Origin: Hydractinia symbiolongicarpus
Taxonomy: Eukaryota; Cnidaria; Hydrozoa; Anthoathecata; Hydractiniidae
NCBI RefSeq assembly: GCF_029227915.1
Contig: NC_079883.1
Coordinates: 3,226,001 to 3,286,000 of the forward strand
Reading direction: 5' to 3'
DNA: 60,000 bases
This document shows, one piece after another, positions 46,986-59,714 of the stretch. Within the stretch, counting starts at the first letter, position 1, and every line of letters begins with the position of its first letter. The position numbers and the translations under genes are program-made. The notes beneath the pieces were generated by a model. That model made no database searches, was not told the origin of the DNA, and was given only the letters and a program-made list of their open reading frames with translations.

Positions 46986-49900
46986 TAAATAAAATAATGT
47001 CCATGGAAAATTAATTGTTTATCATAATCAACAATTTAGATAAATTATCCACACAAAACATATACACTAATAGAGATAATTTCAATAAAATCTCCTTAAG
47101 ATTAACACTAAATTTTCTATACTGCTATTCACTGTTTACGAAAATTTTAAAAACACCTTAGTAACAAAAAGCACCCACCATATCAGGCTGCCTAGCGAAT
47201 TTTGGAATAAATTCATGGTCATTTATGGAGTAATGTCATGACTTTTTAGGACGAAGTAAAGATTTTTAGATTTAAACATTCTTCACATAAAATAAATATG
47301 CACTGTATATACATTTCTTAACATGTTGATGGCCAAAAAATGAATTAAGTTTTATAAATTAACTACACAAACTCTTAAAGCTTTAGAAAAAAAAGGTGTT
47401 TTGTACACATGAAAAGGACAAATAATCTATTCCAATAGCCTTGACAAACTGGTCATGACAAAATTCTCAAAAATTTAATTTTAAGGGTTCTTAAATTCAG
47501 GTTTTTATCAGGGTTTTCATGGTCTTCTTAAGATCTTGCATATATACACACATTTTAAAGACTCTGGAGTTAAGGAAATTTAACAGGCAGGAAGACACAA
47601 CCTTATAAAACACAGGTAAAAGTTCACCTTTAAGTTTATATATACATAGCATTGCATTCGTTATTTCCAAAATCTGATATGACATTTCTGTAAATATCTT
47701 AGAACCCCCATAAAAGTACATTACTATAAGAGAATATTGTCATGTCTAACATAAGTTGCACAAGAACACAATTCGTAAATTTGAAAAATGGAGTGGAATA
47801 CCAGACAAAAAATAATCGATAAAGGGCAGGATAACATGACATCATAACATGAAGTGGGTGCGCAGTATCTTACCAAATAATCGTGAATTTCTTAATGCTC
47901 ATAATTGTTTGACAGCTTCTGTGCACATACTTATTGATATGTCTTCTTAAACAATGTAACCTAGAGGTCTGATATCTGATGATGGCAACAGGCAGGCATG
48001 CAAAAGAATACAATAGCAGTCACTAGCCAATACAACCCTACGGAGTCAGGAAGTGAATATTATCTTATATAATAATACCAAAGATTCTATTACAGGCATA
48101 GTCAAAATTCTGTCTTATTTGTTACTTTTTTGACTTACACAGCTTACATAAATGCATTAAAAAATGGATTGACATAAATAGCATTTTTAAGCAAAGCCAT
48201 TGCATTACAACTTTTGGAACAAAGAGCTTGAAAATAGGTAACATAGTTATTTTATTCCCATATAGGTCACTAAGGACCACCCAGGGTGTTACCTAGAAAT
48301 TCATAATTGTGGCACCCAGCAAAAAAAATTTCAAAATTCTATGGTCTCGGATGCATGGATCAGCTCTCTTGACATTAATTCTTTGAAACAATGATTTAAG
48401 ATTTAAAGCCATTACTGCGTTTTCTAACTTGTTGACTACAATTTTTAGTTTAAATTGTCTGATACCATTATTGAATCCTCGTACGCAAGCATGCCTGATC
48501 TGACTCATAAAAAAATGAAATAAAAACAATTGATCTGGTCACACATGTATCAATTTAAAACATTAAATGCATAATGCAGCCAAGCAACAAAGCTCCACTA
48601 AATGAGAATGCTTCGTTGTTTATGCTTCAACGAAAAAAAAATAAAAAATAAAAATAAAATGTATATGCAATGAGAGGATGACTGATTGGAAAAGGCAACT
48701 TGTATTTTTAATTGGGAATTGTCTGTCTAATGGACAAAAATTAAGGCAAGCTAAGGCAAATGTTTTATATATATGGCGATTGCTAACGTCATCAAAATTA
48801 ATTATTTTTTTACAGTGACTGACATTGTTTTTATTGCAACCTTGTAAAATAAACAAACATGTTATGGTCTTGAATACTTGAAAAAACAGGAGTTTATATT
48901 TTCTTCAAAGGTACAAAGTATTTAGAATTTTTGTAAAAAAGATGCACACATCAGAATGTGAGTTAAACTTTTATTAGGGAAGTTTTTTTTTAGAATTATA
49001 AACAAACAACCATACATGACAAAAACCAGAACTTTAGTTGCCCTCTTCTTCTCCAGTGAAAATCAACAACAACAAAAAAGCCTGGGGAATCAATAAGGAA
49101 TCAATAAACCAATACATTTTACTGTCAGACCTTTCAGATCCCAGTATCAGTCTGTTTTAAGCACAATAAAATGATTGTGAAAGTCTTTTTTTTAATAATG
49201 ACAGACCTTTATGAATAGAAAGTTATTCATATTATTATTATTCCTTTTGTTTATATTATAATTCCATTAGTGTTATTAGAATGATGATAACATTTCTCAT
49301 ATTTTTTACATCTAAAAGAGCAGCACATATGAAAAGTTAAGAATTTAGATTCACAGAATATTTTAAAAATAAATATTTAAATCACTTTTGTTTCATAGGA
49401 CAACTTACATTTTTTCACAAAGCAGTCTCTAAAAGTTTTTATTTTTTATTTTATTTTACTTTGCTATCAAAACCAGTTAAATCCCTAACATTGCTTAACT
49501 TTTATGTCCATTTCTGCATTCACTGAGACTAATATACCTATCCTTTGTTAAAAATAAAGAAGGTAGAATTTAGGTAAATGTTATTTAATGCTGTCACCAG
49601 AAATTGTCTTAAAATAATTAAAATAATTTGATACGATTGCGTTTTAATGGTTTTAGATCAAAATATAAGTTAGTTTTATATACAATCGCAATTTGAATGA
49701 AAAAAAATGTTGTCATTTAAGCTTTTTACAATGTGTTTTAAGGATTTTAAAACAAAATAGGGCATTGTTTAAATTATAAAATTTGAATTTTGATGATGTT
49801 AGCAAAAATTTATTTGTATAAAATTCGTATGACCTTTTGTAAAAAATTTGTATTGAATCGTATAAAATTTGTCATTATAAAAAAAATCATAACTGACTTA

Positions 49901-50559
49901 CGTTATACGAATTGTATCTCTTTTTATACAAAATTATTATGCAATTAAATTTGTATATATTTGTATAAAAGTCCATACAAAATTGGTAGATGACCCTCAA
50001 CTCACCTCAACATAAAAACAAGACATACATTTGCATTTCTCATTTGTAATCATGCATATTTCTCTATTGTAAATCTATTATAGGTAACCACAATTTGGAA
50101 ATTTCACTGAGATTAGGCTAATTTATGGTAAAAACCAAAACGCCATTAAAATTCTTCATGCAATATTCAAATTTTGTGGTGTTAATTTAAGATCTTTCAC
50201 ATTGTGGATAGCACATCATAAAGGTTAAAGGTTTTTTCCATGCAAATACGCAAAATAATAATATACGCAAATAATACAAAAAAATGATTGGCTTAGGCGA
50301 CTCCAATTTAATTAGTTGTTCTACGGGCGAATTCGTTAGTAGCTTACGGTTGGTCGGTCGGCGAAAAAAAAAAAAATTTTATTGAGAATGTATGGTTAGA
50401 ACAACAAAAATATAATTAAAAATAACAACGGAGGAGGGTCTTATGACAACCATTTTTTCTATGTATTATCGTATCGCGCACATAGTTTATATTTTTTAGT
50501 TGCAAAGGAAAAATAAAATAGTTCTCAAGGTGAAAAGATAAAAATACTTGCATGCTCAA

Positions 50560-50760
50560 AATCTTGTTTTTAAAAGTTACACAGCAAGAATTTTTTTATG
50601 TTGTTTTAAAAGTTATAGAGCAAGAATTATTCTTGTGCTCTTTTGAAAGTTATACAGCAAGAATTATTCTTGTGCTCTTTTGAAAGTTGAACAGAATACA
50701 CTTGTATTGTTTTGAAATATATACAGCAAGTTATACTTCCGCTGTTTCGAAACTTACAGT
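50560..50760. repeat. Tandem repeat, unit about 48 bases, 4 units
   Basis: Units of TTTTGAAAGTTATACAGCAA then GAATTATTCTTGTGCTC. The middle two are nearly identical; the outer ones have diverged. Confidence 0.75.
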
Positions 50761-51164
50761 ACAGTCCAGATGTAAGCGTACGCGTAAACTCAAGTTTCAC
50801 ACCTTTTTCTCGGAGGTGGTAGTTGTTTGTCTTTTGTTCTTATTAATTATCTTGCGAGTCTTGTAAGTGATTAACTTGCGCGTAGTAAACAAAAGATTAT
50901 TGAAGAAAAAATAGGTTATTATAACTGCGCGTAACTATTGTTAAATAGTGTTAACATAACTATTCCCAATAGCATAATTGCAAATGTTATCAACTCTATC
51001 AATGTGACACGAAGAGCCATTGTTTAATATTTTTATTAAACAAAAGTTTTGCGTGGAAACTAAATAAACTAGCGAGAAGGCATTGCTGGTTGCGCGGGTT
51101 AAATAAAGCTTTTAAGCGATAGAAATTATTGCATTTTAACAAAGATTGAAACTTTAATTTTGAT

Positions 51165-51365
51165 AGAAAAGCTATTTTAGATCGTGTTTTAGAAGTTTAA
51201 GAAACGAAAAACGGCGATAGAAATGTTTTTTAGATCACCTTTTCAAAATTTAAAAACAAAAAGCGGCGATAGAAATGTTTTTTTAGATCGCATTTTAAAA
51301 GTTTAAAAACAAAAAACGGCGAAAGAAATGTTTTTTTTAGATCGCATTTTAAAAGTTTAAAAATA
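51165..51365. repeat. Tandem repeat, unit about 57 bases, 3.5 units
   Basis: Units of GGCGATAGAAATGTTTTTTA, GATCGCATTTTAAAAGTTTA then AAAACAAAAAAC. They show only point changes and T-run length differences. Confidence 0.8.
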
Positions 51366-52424
51366 CGATTTTAGAAAACTTTCATGCGAATTTAATTACT
51401 TTATGGCAAAAGAAAATTCGTATAGCATATACAATTTTTTTAATACGAATTGCTACGAATTTTGTAGATGATCCCTAACATATGCATTTTATCCTGTGAG
51501 TACTATTTTCTTCATTGAAAGGCATGTGTTGGGCCCTTTTTAATATTTAACTTGAACCCTGTGTCTTAATGATTTAAGCTTTACCTTTAAGGCATGTTTT
51601 GTGCTCAGACCATATTTGAGATTACAACAAAAAGGAAAATTTAAATTATGGAAAACAATTTGAAAAAGTAAAGCAACCTTTTGCCCCTGTACACTGACAT
51701 GGGTTGCTGTTTTGGTGTAGGGAACATCGACTCCTGACATAGATAAAAAATCACGTAGACCAAGATATCATCAACATGGCCTATTCAAATTTGGTAACTG
51801 CAGATTACAGCTAATACAGCCATGCCACCCTTCACTGGTGCAGTGGTGAACTGGATGAGACATGGATAAAACAAGTTTGCATAATTGCACTTATATGCGG
51901 AACAAGCAATATATCATTTAAAACTATTTTTCAATTTTGAAATTAAAATTTGCTCCATGCTAAGAATTGGGCACATCTTTGCATGCTTGAGAGCGATCGC
52001 TAGCCCCTTATAGATAGGCCTGTTTTCATTGCACAACTCAAATAAATAAGTACTTTCATAATAGACATTGTTTTTATATATTTATATATATTATTTTATA
52101 TATTTTATTTTAAATAATTTCATTGCGATAAAATGAAATGATCAGGAAAAATTATTGTTTAAATAACAATAACCTGCATGTGATGATATTAAAAAACTTT
52201 TAGCACAAAGTCTATAGAATTCATAAACAACAGCAATTTTTGGATAACTGTAACTTGCATAAGTAATCATGACGGCAATCTGAAAAGACTCACATAAGGA
52301 ATTTAAAAATTAAGATACACGTTTGCTGCAAGACCAATTTTTTGTCTTGATAGAAATAAACTTTTGCTGCATTATAACGTTGCTGTATTTAGTTTCATAC
52401 TACTTAGACGGGAGCATTAATGCT

Positions 52425-52620
52425 GGGTTTGCTTGAAAACTACTAAAACAGGTCCGTAGAAGGTTAATGCAGCACCTTAGTTTGCTTGAAAACTGTCAAT
52501 ATAGGGCTGTAAAGGGCTAAAACGGCGCCATAGGTTGCTTCAAAATTATCAAAGCAGTACCGTAATGTAAGTTAATAACCCATAGTTCGCTTTACTGTGG
52601 GAGGCTAATGCAGCTTTTTC
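52425..52620. repeat. Degenerate tandem repeat, unit about 62 bases, 3 units
   Basis: Units open with TTTGCTTGAAAACTACTAAA, TTTGCTTGAAAACTGTCAAT and GTTGCTTCAAAATTATCAAA. Each continues with a GTAxxGGGYTAAxxC block and a GCxCCxTA block. Drift is strong. Similar weaker repetition continues to about 53000. Confidence 0.6.
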
Positions 52621-53146
52621 ACAGGAACATCCCCTATAAAATAATCAACTGTTGAAGTGAAAAGGAATTTTTTTCAGCAACAAAGACCTGTTATTAAAGT
52701 TATGCTGCAAAAGTTATTCTACTTTCTAGTATTTGAAACAAAAAACACAGACGTAAAACTTTTGTTAACAACAATAATTTTGTGGGCAATTTTTATAATC
52801 TTTCATGTAAATTTTTGTTAAAAAAGTATAGAATAAAATTTTGAGTAAGATAATATTCTTTTTAAAACGCTGTAAGTTTTAAAAATATAAAAAAACATGT
52901 GCATAAAACTTTTTCATAACAATAGCTTGGTGTGCAAATTAATTATATTTTTTGCATAATTAACAAGCTGTTGAATTTTATTACCTCGTGCTAAAGAGTT
53001 TCACTTTTAGTAAGTTTTAACAATGAAACTAACAGTTATAAGAAAATAATTGCTGTATTGTTTTGTAGCAAAGCTTTTGTTAAATTACTCGTAACATAGC
53101 TTTCACAGAAATCATTAAAGAAATTATGATGAACAAAAGCCTAGTG

Positions 53147-54002
53147 TTAGAAGTGCTGTCGATGGAGTTCAGAACAGGTTGTCCATGGGAGTTATTGTAT
53201 GCAGATGATTTGGTTCTCATAGCAGAGTCGATGGAAGAATTAGTTGAAAAGTTTGAGAAGTGCAAGAAAGGACTAGAAGAGAAAGGACTAAGGGTGAACA
53301 CAGCAAAGTCTAAAGTCATGATTAGTAGCATTGCAGCCAAGTGTGACCTTGTAGTTGGAAAGTGCCCTTGTGGAATTTGCAGGAAGGGGTTGGTAGTAAC
53401 TCAATTTTTTGTCAGACTTGCAAGAATTGGGTACATAAGAAGTGCAGTAGTATTGGTGGAAGGTTAACAGCTGACATTCAGTTTGTATGCAAGCATTGCA
53501 AAGGTGAGATTATAGAGAATGAAGTATTTCCAGCTTTAATAATGTACAATAGTGGCTCGTTAGAGATAGTTGAGAACTTCTGTTACTTAGGTGATATGTT
53601 GGGCAGTGAAGGGGTGTTGGAAGAAGTGTTACTTGAAGGATAGGTTCTGCTTGGAAAAAGTTCAGAGAGTTACTTCCTTTGTTGACTAGCAGAGTCTTGT
53701 CAATTGAAGTAAAAGGTAGGTTGTATGAGGCCTGTGTAAGAAGTGTTATGTTGTACGGTAGTGAGACATGGGCAGTGAAGCAGGAAGATCTTGACCGTTT
53801 AGAAAGGAATGATATGAGAATGGTTAGGTGGATGTGTAACGCCAGTCTGAGAGACAGAAAGAGTTCAGATGAGCTAAGAAACAGGCTAAGTATCCGTAGA
53901 GTTAAAGATAAGAAGATTGAATTAGCTGGGGCACTTGGAAAGCATGGAGGAGGATAATTGGGTAAGAAAGTGTAGAAAATTGATAGTTCCTGGGGCAAAG
54001 CC
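53147..54002 (+). mobile_element. RTE-like LINE, copy 3, truncated at both ends
   Basis: Begins at GTGTTAGAAGTGCTGTCGAT (copy 1 at about 17197) and keeps the intact catalytic motif [13 protein letters not shown]. The finger follows (CPCGICRKG, then CQTCKNWVHKKC), with one-base indels that shift the frame near 53390 and 53620, and then the C-terminal domain ([20 protein letters not shown]). It stops at CTGGGGCAAAGCC, short of the family 3' end. There the dispersed repeat of 54007-54332 begins, which presumably inserted into it or joined by deletion. Confidence 0.88.
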
Positions 54003-54006
54003 TTGT

Positions 54007-54332
54007 AACAGGACGACGGTTGGAAGAAGGCGGTTGAAGAGAAAGGAGTTAATAAAGTTTGTATATTTATCTAGTAAATCTTATCAAAAACAGTTCTTTT
54101 AAGAACTTCGCTATCACATAGTAAGTTTATTTTAATTTTATATAGTTTCTTGAATCATTTGTGCTGAATTTTTGAGTATTTTTGTGGTGAATCTTTTTTG
54201 TCGGGGTGCCATTGTTCGAGCCTATGCAGGTTTTTACGGGCGAGTACTTGATTTTTTTTTTAAATGTTGAACCCTCCCGAAACACCCTCACCTTTTACGC
54301 CGGATGTGGCTTATCGACACGCTCGTTACATT
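54007..54332 (+). repeat. Dispersed repeat, copy B (same family as 18545-18860)
   Basis: Starts TGTAACAGGACGACGGTTGG at the LINE breakpoint and ends TATCGACACGCTCGTTACA. The blocks AGAGAAAGGAGTTAATAAAG, AACAGTTCTTTTAAGAACTT and CACATAGTAAGTTT match copy A in order. TGTAAC at the start and GTTACA at the end form short inverted termini here, but they are not clear in copy A. Confidence 0.75.
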
Positions 54333-55372
54333 GGCTGTGCTGCATATGTTCCCCAACAAGAAAGTTGGAATTGAAGTGTGGCTGAATACACTCATTCATA
54401 GTGCCGTGTTTTTCCTGTGAGCGCATCATACAACATTATGTAATGCTATCCCTAAAAGATGCATGCGCAGAAATGGAGGTAGCGAAAATATTAGTGCAAA
54501 AAAAAACATGGCTAGCAGAGCGAAAAAAGGAAAAAACGACTAAATGTTTGATTAACCAGAGTTTATGTCATCATTCGTGCTCGTGAAAAGCACCGTTCGC
54601 TAGGGCATATGTTATGGTTTATGGTTATAGCATAGATTAGATGTTTACTTCGCGTGATCAGTTTCTGAAAATTACTATGCTAAACAAACATAAAAGTGAC
54701 AACAAAGATTGCGCATAGATGCTGTGCTTGGAGCGGTACGCAAAAGAAGCCAAGCTTTGAATGCATGTTTTATTTGTGTGAATGTTAAAATAAAATTGTG
54801 CCAGTGCAGCATGGTATAAACCCTCTACACCCCTCAGCCTTTTTGTGACCCTCTGCTCCTCCTGCTGGTGGGCGTACTATGTTTAAAACACCTAGCTAGC
54901 TAGCTAGCTAGCTACAAAAAAAACAGACTTTTCTTCCAGCGTCAACAAAGGTACTATACGCAGTAATTACAAAGAAATTGTTCCTATTTCTTAACTAATA
55001 TGACTGGAAGGTATAAAGAAGTCGGCATAACACAAAAAAAAGATGCAGACTGACAGGAAATTAAAAACATTTCCACCATTTTAAACAATCCTTCTAAAAA
55101 CTGATGAAACGGCAACCGAGAAAGGTCATATCTCATTTGTTCGAAATTGCACACGTGTTCATTAACTTGATTGGTCCAAGTATTACCGGCTGAGGCATGT
55201 TCCAGTCCTTTAAATTTTGAATCACAACAATAACAATAACAAAAAAAATTGAACAAAGGCAGAAAAAACACGAGCTACAGCTGACTTAGGTCAACTTTTA
55301 TATCTGAAAACTTTACAATAAACTCTAACACAATTAGCTCATTCTAGATCTATATTAGCGAAGTATAACGGA
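54333..55372. other. Intergenic, no gene seen; includes an (AGCT)n run
   Basis: Contains a simple (AGCT)n run at 54892-54914 and the presumed promoter of the downstream small gene. A 61-codon plus-strand frame at 54401 has no recognisable features. Confidence 0.4.
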
Positions 55373-58300
55373 ATGGCGGATGGTGAAAGTACATTTAACC
55401 CAAAGAATCCAAACAATTTCAATGTAGAAGCACAGTTTTTATTGATTCCTGGATTCTTGATTTTAGCAATAGTTGGTATGTATAAACAGCTAGTTGTGTT
55501 CTTATTATTGTCATTATTAAAATGATATGCAAGCCAGTCTACAAGGCTAGATATACTCTTTCGTAGGAAAAATGTCAAAAATTATTTTCTGATTATATTT
55601 TCTGACCTTTTAGTAGGTAATAGCATTAAATTCTTTTTACACCATTCCATTTAAGAGATTTGCTAAGTTGTTTTTCAGGTTCTGTAAAAATAAAAAATAA
55701 ATTTTTCAATTTATCAGTGTAGTTGGCTAGCAATTTTCCTGATAAAGATGTTATTTGGTACAACTTTCATTTGAGGAAAATCGCAAATGTTTCGTGGTCA
55801 AACTCTCACATAGAAGCTTTGATTAAACAAGAACAACAAGTATCTAAATTAAATGAAAGGTAAACTGCCAAAAACTCTCCTAAAATTACACACACAAATT
55901 ACACGCCCCCCCCCCTAAAACATCAAAAACCATATTAAACGCTCCCTCTCTTTCGCTTGTACAGTTCTTCATCTAATACCACTGCTTTTCTTTTGCAATA
56001 TGTGAACAATTGTACATTGCGGGTAGAACAACGACTTCCCGTTTTCTCTGTGACCGAAACTATTATGAAATTATCCTTGTCCTTATTCAGGAAATAAAAA
56101 AATCAGGCTTGATGTTTTAATCACCATATGCCCTACCAGTTTGTCACAGCTTTCTTAAGAAAGTAAAAAACCTTTAATTGTTTTAACGCTCCTCTTCAAT
56201 TAACGCCTACCCTAAAATCTTAAAAATAAGTTAATTACCCAAAGCGTCAAATAGAGAGAATAAGGTAAGTCAGATTTAAAGTTAGAAAACAAAGATTCTC
56301 TGGAAAATTCAGCTTCTATTTATGAAAGGTGCCCAAGTACACAACATGTTTTCCCTCAAATAATAATGGCTACACTGAAAAGCAGACCTGTAATTGGCTT
56401 AAAAGTTTCACGTAACATTTACAGACCAGGAAAATGCATTTTTAATGAAGCGCTGCACCCATACTTCTCTTTAACAAAGATTTAAGGTGGCAGTAACCCC
56501 TTTTTAGCTGTCCAAATAGCTGAATTATTTACTCAGTGTTTTATTTATACCATTTTTTTACTATTTCCTAGAAATATAGGCCTTAATACATAATAAAATG
56601 ATTTTAACTTAACACTAAAATTGCTGAGTCAGTAGAAATTTCCTTTTAAAAATGTATCATAAAATCGGCTTCTAGGAGCTCCAACTTTTTACAATCTCGT
56701 TATTTTTCATCAGCTTCTGTTTTTAAATGAACCTTGGGTTAACCCTGTGAAAACGGTGTGCGAATATTTTTTGTTTATTCTTACTTTCTTAACAATAACC
56801 TTTTATTTTTTTCAAAAGATTCTTTGTCAGCATCCCCTGCTGCATCGAACACTGTTAAAAGCAAAAGATTTCCGCACACCGTATCATGGCTGCATGATTC
56901 ACCAAGCATGCCTGAAAATTTTAAAGTAAAACGAAAATACTATCGAAAGTTAAAGCTAGTGCAAGGTAGCATAATAAAGATCGTCTTAAATTTCTACATA
57001 ATCCGCTATCTTTGTTGTTATTAACGTTTCTCTTTAATAATTACATCATTTCTTTCTGTACAATTTTGCAAGCCAGCACAACTAATTAATTATTCATGAA
57101 TTTTATTTTAAAGAGGAATTGTTGAGGCTGAATATTTTGGTGGAAAGATAATAGTATTTTAGCCATAAAATTGTGACAAGTGTGTTATAACAGAAAAAAT
57201 ATGGATATATAGTCTGAAAATAACCTTTCGTAACTAAAAAAAAAAATTCCGATTTTTAAAAGGGTTACCACCACCTTAAACTGTAATTTTCCGTATTTTA
57301 CCACTTCTCTTCTGTATTTCTGTTTTATCATGCGCATGAATAAAATAATTTCTCAAATCAATTCAGCTCAGTACAGAGTTGTTAGTTTTGCTATTTATAG
57401 AATAGACACAATAAATGGCAAAATGGCTGTCACATTCCTTGAAATCATGGTGATGTATAACTATAAAAGAATACCTGGTGATAAAAAATACTTAATAACT
57501 GCTCATTCAGTAGGCCATTTTCAAAAAAGCGAGCTCACAAAATCCAGCCCAATCAAAAATACAGACCAGAATTGGGTACATGGAAATAGGCCCATAAAAT
57601 TCCAACGTAGCTAGTACCTACACTCTCAACAGACATCTGTGGATAACTTTTTTCCAGCTATATATGTGCACCAAAATACAACCCATAAAATAAACAAAAG
57701 CCAAACAGTTTACAAATGCCGTTGCGGAATCACCTCATTTACGTGGGTGCAGATAAGCTGCACATACCATAAAAAGTAAGGACATTTTTGACAGATACTA
57801 GCAGCAGGACAAAAAATAACTCTTCTGTCACAAAGTATAGTTAAACACAAAGAAGCTATATACACTTTACTCTGTGCCTTCTATTTATACAGTTTGTCTA
57901 TATGCAGTCTACAACATTACAGTTTTCAGCCGTTTTAAAGAAAAAAACATTTAGAAAACCTATATGGAAAAACATGTAATAAAATTTTGTAGATAGAAAA
58001 GAGAGAAATTTTGGTCAGGAATTTAAACAGTACAAAAGAATCAGATAATACCTTTCACACAGTACAACCTGAAATAACCAAAGGCAGTGTATCACATTAA
58101 AATGATTTTCTGATTTTTTTTGCAAACTATACCACATTTGTTATAAACTATTCAATAAGCAATGAGAATGCTGACTTAATTTGTGATTATTGATTGATGA
58201 AATTTTTATATTATTGCTGGATGAAAATAAGCCTAGTTTTTAAGGGAAAAATATTTTATGACTGGCCAACCACTAGGTTGGTACCGCAAAAACACAAGCA

Positions 58301-59714
58301 TAAACATGAGTCCCATTAAGCAGAATGAAAATATGCTTCGTAATATATTTATTTGTTGATTCTTTTTTTTTTTTTTTTTTTTTTTTGAGTCACATTGCAA
58401 GGGATGACTCACAAGTCAAAATATGTATGCAAAACATCAATCCAACACTTAGATTTTGCATCCTCTCTTTTCTCCATATCTGGGAGCCTAAAATGTGTAA
58501 GAAAGTTGTTTACTTCATTGAAAACAGACAAATGAAGTGTAATAACAACATCAGTTCAAAATACTTTTTATCCTCACGGATGGAATATGGCAGGATCCCC
58601 CTTTTTTTCTTGGGTCATCCTGAACCGAAAACAATTTACGAAACCTAACAAGCGTACCCATGTTACCCTTAGGACCAGAAAAGTTGACATGAGTTGTTAT
58701 TATTTTTCACATGATCATCTTGAATTTCTTCCAATATATTCTTTTTACATATTAGCAATTTTTTTATTTATTTTACAACACAGTATAAATATTTGCAAAA
58801 CAAAATCATAAAAAAATTCTGCCTTCTTCCTAAATTTTCTCTGTTTTTTTGTCTTATTTAGGAAACAACCATTAAAATTTCAGCATTTGCCAATTTTAGC
58901 CTCATTGTTCTTATATAAGCACTTGCACAGGTACATGTACCAAACCCTTTAGTTTGGACCTCTACAATTTTTAGTTAACATTCCTGCTTGTGTTTGTAAC
59001 AAGTGTCTTTCTGTTTTACCTTTAAACTCAAGATTGATTTCAAAAATACTCTCAAATATATATAGGTGATATTTTCTCAGAAAAAAAGCGAAATTATAGA
59101 ATTTTGTGCATAAGTGTGTGTCCACTGTAAAAATGTTGAATGACAAAGCAATGGAAACATGTCTCCTATGCAACTTTAATTTCAATTATTTAAAAATAAT
59201 AAGGTAAATAAGCAAATAAAAAAGACATAAGGGAGTCGACATATTCAATTTATTTAACGGAAGCTTTCGGCCGTAAATTCGGTAAATAAGGTTTATAAAA
59301 TACTGTCATTACTTTTTTTATAAGCAACCCACTTGCTCGCTGGGTATAAAATTCTCGACGTATAGCAGGTTATAAGCTCCTAGCTCCTTCCGCCAGTCGT
59401 TCACGACGTAATGTGTCAGTAAAAACAATTGGCTAAGCAACTCAGGGTTAAAAAGACTAAGGCTTAAACCCAAGAAAAGGGTAATTTTAAAGTTATAGTA
59501 CATGTACCTAAAGATTATGTTGTTTTGTAAATGCATAAAGTTAGAAGTTGCATAAAAAAGCCGTTTTATTTGTCTCCATCAATTTCTGTTTTGTATTCAG
59601 TTTTTTTTCTTTATTTTAGTTTATCTGATATATCGATTACTGAATAGTTACAAACAAAAGGAGCTTGAACGACTCGAGAAAAAACGAAAACGAGAAGAAC
59701 GGAAGAAGAAATGA
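55373..59714 (+). CDS. Small single-pass membrane protein with basic charged tail, two exons
   Basis: Exons 55373-55475 and 59620-59714 join GT-AG in phase 1 to give 198 bases and 65 residues. A polar N-terminus (MADGESTFNPKNPNNFNVEA) is followed by one hydrophobic helix (QFLLIPGFLILAIVVYLIYR) and a highly charged helical tail (SYKQKELERLEKKRKREERK). The positive-inside rule places the tail in the cytosol. The upstream ATG context GGAATGGCG is good, and no earlier Met in frame is needed. It resembles the small integral membrane protein (SMIM) class in plan, but I do not recognise a specific family. The intron is 4.1 kb. Such short genes are easily missed. Confidence 0.7.
56486..57275. mobile_element. 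Non-autonomous DNA transposon, TTAA-flanked (piggyBac-like)
   Basis: The left end, after TTAA at 56482-56485, reads GGTGGCAGTAACCCC. The right end, before TTAA at 57276-57279, is the inverse, GGTGGTGGTAACCC on the complementary strand. TTAA target duplications are diagnostic of piggyBac-type insertion, though the termini differ from the commonest piggyBac ends. About 790 bases with no transposase. It lies in the intron of the 65-residue membrane protein gene. Confidence 0.6.
56819..56965 (+). other. Exon-like open segment inside the TTAA-flanked transposon
   Basis: A pyrimidine-rich acceptor (CCTTTTATTTTTTTCAAAAG) precedes 147 open bases. They read SLSASPAASNTVKSKRFPHT then VSWLHDSPSMPENFKVKR, and end at a GCAAG|GTAGCA donor. 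Codon content is richer in G/C than the surroundings. It could be a relict transposase exon, a captured host exon, or chance. Confidence 0.25.
57281..59619. other. Remaining intron of the small membrane protein gene; no feature beyond simple repeats
   Basis: AT-rich with a long T-run at about 58363-58386. The open frames here (57330-57614, 58325-58648) have no recognisable motif or convincing splice sites. Confidence 0.35.

Larger units (their letters stand above)
46432..53146. other. Long gene-poor stretch upstream of FER
   Basis: The FER promoter and 5' UTR should lie at the left edge; a TTTTTTAG acceptor-like site on the minus strand near 46509 could belong to a 5' UTR intron. The rest is AT-rich with repeat arrays listed separately. 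A 78-codon minus frame at 48293-48529 (KIVVNKLENAVMALNLKSLF) is the most protein-like, but I recognise no family. No gene is supported. Confidence 0.4.

Noticed and set aside
48293-48529. 78-codon minus-strand frame
   Set aside because: Somewhat protein-like, but with no family, no splice partners and no second copy to support it.
53510-53998. 162-codon minus-strand frame
   Set aside because: Antisense to LINE copy 3; the same antisense frame appears at 17559-17864 in copy 1.
57330-57614. 94-codon plus-strand frame
   Set aside because: No recognisable motif, low-complexity composition and no convincing splice sites; likely chance in an intron.
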